DNA of 64,000 nt from Ancylobacter novellus DSM 506 (GTDB lineage Bacteria; Pseudomonadota; Alphaproteobacteria; Rhizobiales; Xanthobacteraceae), in contig NC_014217.1 in assembly GCF_000092925.1 (NCBI RefSeq), forward strand, positions 682,001 through 746,000, in the 5' to 3' direction. This document shows positions 62,701 to 64,000 of the stretch, piece after piece (the first letter of the stretch is position 1; each line of letters begins with the position of its first letter). The notes below the pieces were generated by a model. The model made no database searches, was not told the DNA's origin, and was given only the letters and a program-made list of their open reading frames with translations. A program made the translations under genes and the position numbers.

Positions 62701-63699
62701 GATCCGGCCGTGTTCGACCTCGCGGTGCGCACCGGCCGCCCGGCGCAGCCGCCACTCCCGCCGAGTGCCGGGCCGCCCGAGGTGATGCTGCTGCATCTGC
62801 CCATGCCGGGCAGCGCGGCGGCGCCGGCGCTGGCCTTCATCGGCGCCTTCGTCGCGCCCTGGCCGGGCAGCCTCGCCGTGTGGCGGGCGGTGGACGGGGC
62901 GAGCTTCCAGCGCCTCGCCACGCTGGCGGCGCCGGCGGTGATGGGCACGATGCTGACCGCGCTGGCGCCGGGCGAACCCTGGCGCTGGAACCGGACGAGG
63001 CTCGACGTCGAGCTCGACGGGCTGATCGCCGTCGCGCGCGAGGAGGCGGTGCTCGGCGGCGCCAATGCGCTGGCGCTGGTGGCGCCGGACGGCGCGATCG
63101 AGGTGATGCAGTTCACTGAAGCCGAGCTGATCGGCGCGCAGAGCTGGCGGCTGTCCGGCCTGCTGCGCGGCCAGCTCGGCACCGAGGCGAAGGCGGAAGT
63201 CGCGTGGCCCGTGGGCACGCGGGTCGTGCGCCTCGACGCCAACCTGATGCCGGTGGCGAGCGGGCTCGACATGCTCGGGCGCCGGGTCGTCTACCGGGTC
63301 GGGCCGGCCGACCGCGACCATGGCGACGAAGCCGTCACCGAGATCGCCGCCACCATCGGGCCGGTCGCGCTGCGGCCTTTGTCGCCGGTGCAGCCCCGCG
63401 CCCGGCGCACGCCGGCCGGCGTGGAATTGGGCTGGATCCGCCGCACGCGGATCGACGGCGATGCCTGGGACCTCGTCGAGGTGCCGCTCGGCGAGGCCAA
63501 TGAGGCCTATCGGGTGGAGATCCTCGACGGGCCTGCGGTGGTGCGGAGCTTCACCGTCGCCGCGCCGGCGCTGACCTATGCGGCGGCGGACGAGATCGCC
63601 GATTTCGGTGCCGCCCAGCCCTTCCTCGACATCCGCATCGCCCAGCTCTCCACCGCTGTCGGGGCGGGGGAGGCGCTGGAGGCGCGGGTGCGGGTTTGA
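59797..63699 (+). CDS. GTA baseplate megatron / host-specificity protein (gene 15)
   Basis: 1300 residues. N-terminal Gly-rich segment with GGTIGGALFGPVGALAGRAL; GTA TIM-barrel-like region in the middle (IDFIGVDWYPPLADWRDGDA, VYAWTWDARPFPVFP); then phage-tail domain (DVPAPQIVRAAEG, LRGQLGTEAKAEVAWPVGTR) and a C-terminal fibronectin-like end. It matches the single large tail-tip protein of GTAs. The frame is intact, with no degradation. Confidence 0.94.
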   Translation: MATLILGALGGTIGGALFGPVGALAGRALGALGGSAVDSLLLTPGRRSEGPRLTEFGTMTSTEGAAMPRLYGRARLSGQVIWAAPVEEVVSTQTQSAGGKGGELMGGATATATTYSYFGSFAVGLCEGPVTRLGRIWADGRLLDASRLNVRFHNGGEGQLPDPLIEARVPDAPAYRGLAYVVFERLPLGPFGNRLPQISVELERAVGALETKLRAVTLIPGATEFGYDPRTIRRADRPGVYQPENRHVTTHASDFAAALDQLLACCPNLERVALVVSWFGTDLRAGSCEVRPGVERRSKPTQRLGRAEEWQVAGETRESAYLVSRHDGRAAYGGTPSDDSVVKAIEALKARGIAVTLYPFVMMDIPAGNDLPDPYGGAEQAAYPWRGRIACHPAPGRPGSPDGSAAAGTQVAALFGSAAAADYGLDGTRVTYAGPEEWTLRRMVLHYAKLAEAAGGVEAILIGSEMAALTRVRSGSGVYPAVGALNALAGEVKSIVGAGTEVGYAADWTEYGAHVLGGGAELRFPLDPLWASPHIDFIGVDWYPPLADWRDGDAHLDAGTHESGYDLAYLGGNLRAGEAFDWYYPNDAARAAQARAAITDGAYGEPWVHRQKDLAAWWGNAHHERVGGVRLAAPTAWVPGSKPIRLTEIGCPAVDKGANRPSVFPDPKSAEGGLPPFSNGRRDDLMQRRHLQATLDGFSGSTAVNPAAPGLPGGRMIDPTAVYAWTWDARPFPVFPLAREVWADGENWETGHWLTGRLGAAPLAELAARLAADFGVAGMDTAGLRGVVDGYVIDRPMSARAALEPLARAFAFDLTERAGGLALRPRGGKVRAVLTDEEIVAGEDVPAPQIVRAAEGELPASATLGFIDGAADYRRATASSRRLAGGARAETGLEIAMVVDPGLAASLAETWLQDQWAGRDSLRLALPPSRLALEPGDVVRLDRDGRSRLVEITAIEDRAARIVSARGIDPAVFDLAVRTGRPAQPPLPPSAGPPEVMLLHLPMPGSAAAPALAFIGAFVAPWPGSLAVWRAVDGASFQRLATLAAPAVMGTMLTALAPGEPWRWNRTRLDVELDGLIAVAREEAVLGGANALALVAPDGAIEVMQFTEAELIGAQSWRLSGLLRGQLGTEAKAEVAWPVGTRVVRLDANLMPVASGLDMLGRRVVYRVGPADRDHGDEAVTEIAATIGPVALRPLSPVQPRARRTPAGVELGWIRRTRIDGDAWDLVEVPLGEANEAYRVEILDGPAVVRSFTVAAPALTYAAADEIADFGAAQPFLDIRIAQLSTAVGAGEALEARVRV

Positions 63700-63743
63700 C
63701 GAAGTTCCAGAAGGAGTGGGTAGGCGCTCTGCCCCCCGCACAC

Positions 63744-63828
63744 CGTCATGCCCGGCCCTGGGCCGGGCATCCACGCCTTCCTCCACGTCCCAAGTCGTGG
63801 ATGGCCGGGCCAAGCCCGGCCATGACGG
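63744..63828. repeat. Extragenic palindromic repeat (CATGCCCGGCC type), copy 2
   Basis: Arms CGTCATGCCCGGCC and GGCCGGGC...CATGACGG. Related to the repeat at 6560-6642. It directly follows the last GTA gene. Confidence 0.82.
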
Positions 63829-63850
63829 CGCGACATGGATGCCTGTTTCA

Positions 63851-63972
63851 CCTCTCCCCGACGGGGAGAGGTCGCCGCGCAGCGGCGGGTGAGGGGGAGG
63901 GCCGCCAACCCCTGTGTCTCATTCCTTCGCACCTTCCCCCTCACCCCAACCCTCTCCCCGACGGGGAGAGGG
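63851..63972. repeat. Paired CTCTCCCCGACGGGGAGAG palindromes
   Basis: CCTCTCCCCGACGGGGAGAG at 63851-63871 and again at 63950-63972, each a perfect stem, with GTGAGGGGGAGG and CCTTCCCCCTCACC pairing between them. This is a common intergenic repeat of Hyphomicrobiales. No gene is seen from 63700 to the window end. Confidence 0.85.
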
Positions 63973-64000
63973 AGTGCGGCCGGAGCCCTCGATGTCGGAA

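Noticed and set aside
59776..63813. A 1345-codon open frame on the minus strand opposite the megatron gene
   Set aside because: Arg/Ala/Gly-rich shadow translation of a strongly supported gene; no motif and no ribosome site.

Overview
The window is high-GC chromosomal DNA of an alphaproteobacterium. MucR, a DUF6456 protein with a DnaA-like HTH partner, DUF1491, DUF2336, DUF5330 and a complete Rhodobacter-type gene transfer agent (GTA) cluster all point to Hyphomicrobiales. A Xanthobacteraceae-like genome (Ancylobacter/Starkeya/Xanthobacter) is my best guess, but that is inference. No rRNA, tRNA or CRISPR array was seen.

Layout. 1-40 kb is mostly core and metabolic genes: a TauE/SafE exporter with its TIGR02186 partner; a sorbosone-dehydrogenase-like protein with a cytochrome c; pcp, a response regulator and meaB; a class IV aminotransferase, an M20 dipeptidase and a HerA-like ATPase; folP-folK; a CorA/ZntB transporter; sodB; oligopeptidase B with msrB; mucR; sufE; PBP1A; a lactate locus (lldD, lldP and a divergent FadR-type regulator); a DMT transporter-AraC-VOC operon; dcd; a FMN reductase; a serine hydrolase; a TetR-controlled membrane protein; and a molybdenum-related remnant. 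Extragenic palindromic repeats of at least four families are scattered between genes.

40.1-46.15 kb is an accessory island. It begins with a low-GC two-gene pair (four-helix membrane protein plus a DUF6610-like protein). Next come two abutting IS1595-family transposons (41606-44023 and 44032-46135), each with about 22-bp inverted repeats and A-rich 8-bp target duplications. Both have the same cargo plan: transposase, a small protein with an LxTPPxPH motif, a divergent helical protein with an Rx4H (HEPN-like) motif, and a convergent small terminal ORF. This looks like a mobile two-component module, possibly toxin-antitoxin, and is the strongest candidate here for an undescribed system.

46.1-63.7 kb is a GTA structural cluster in canonical order: terminase small-like, TerL, portal, small 3.5-like proteins, prohead protease, capsid, gp6-gp10.1, tape measure, gp12, gp13, NlpC/P60 peptidase and the 1300-residue megatron. 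Its apparent promoter lies a few bases beyond the transposon pair. The leader holds three tandem GGCCGGC/GCCGGCC hairpins, one a textbook terminator. Three opposite-strand genes interrupt the cluster (an EEP-family nuclease, a small secreted protein and a trypsin-like protease), and extragenic repeats sit at several of its junctions, which suggests long residence in the chromosome. The last 300 bases are extragenic repeats.
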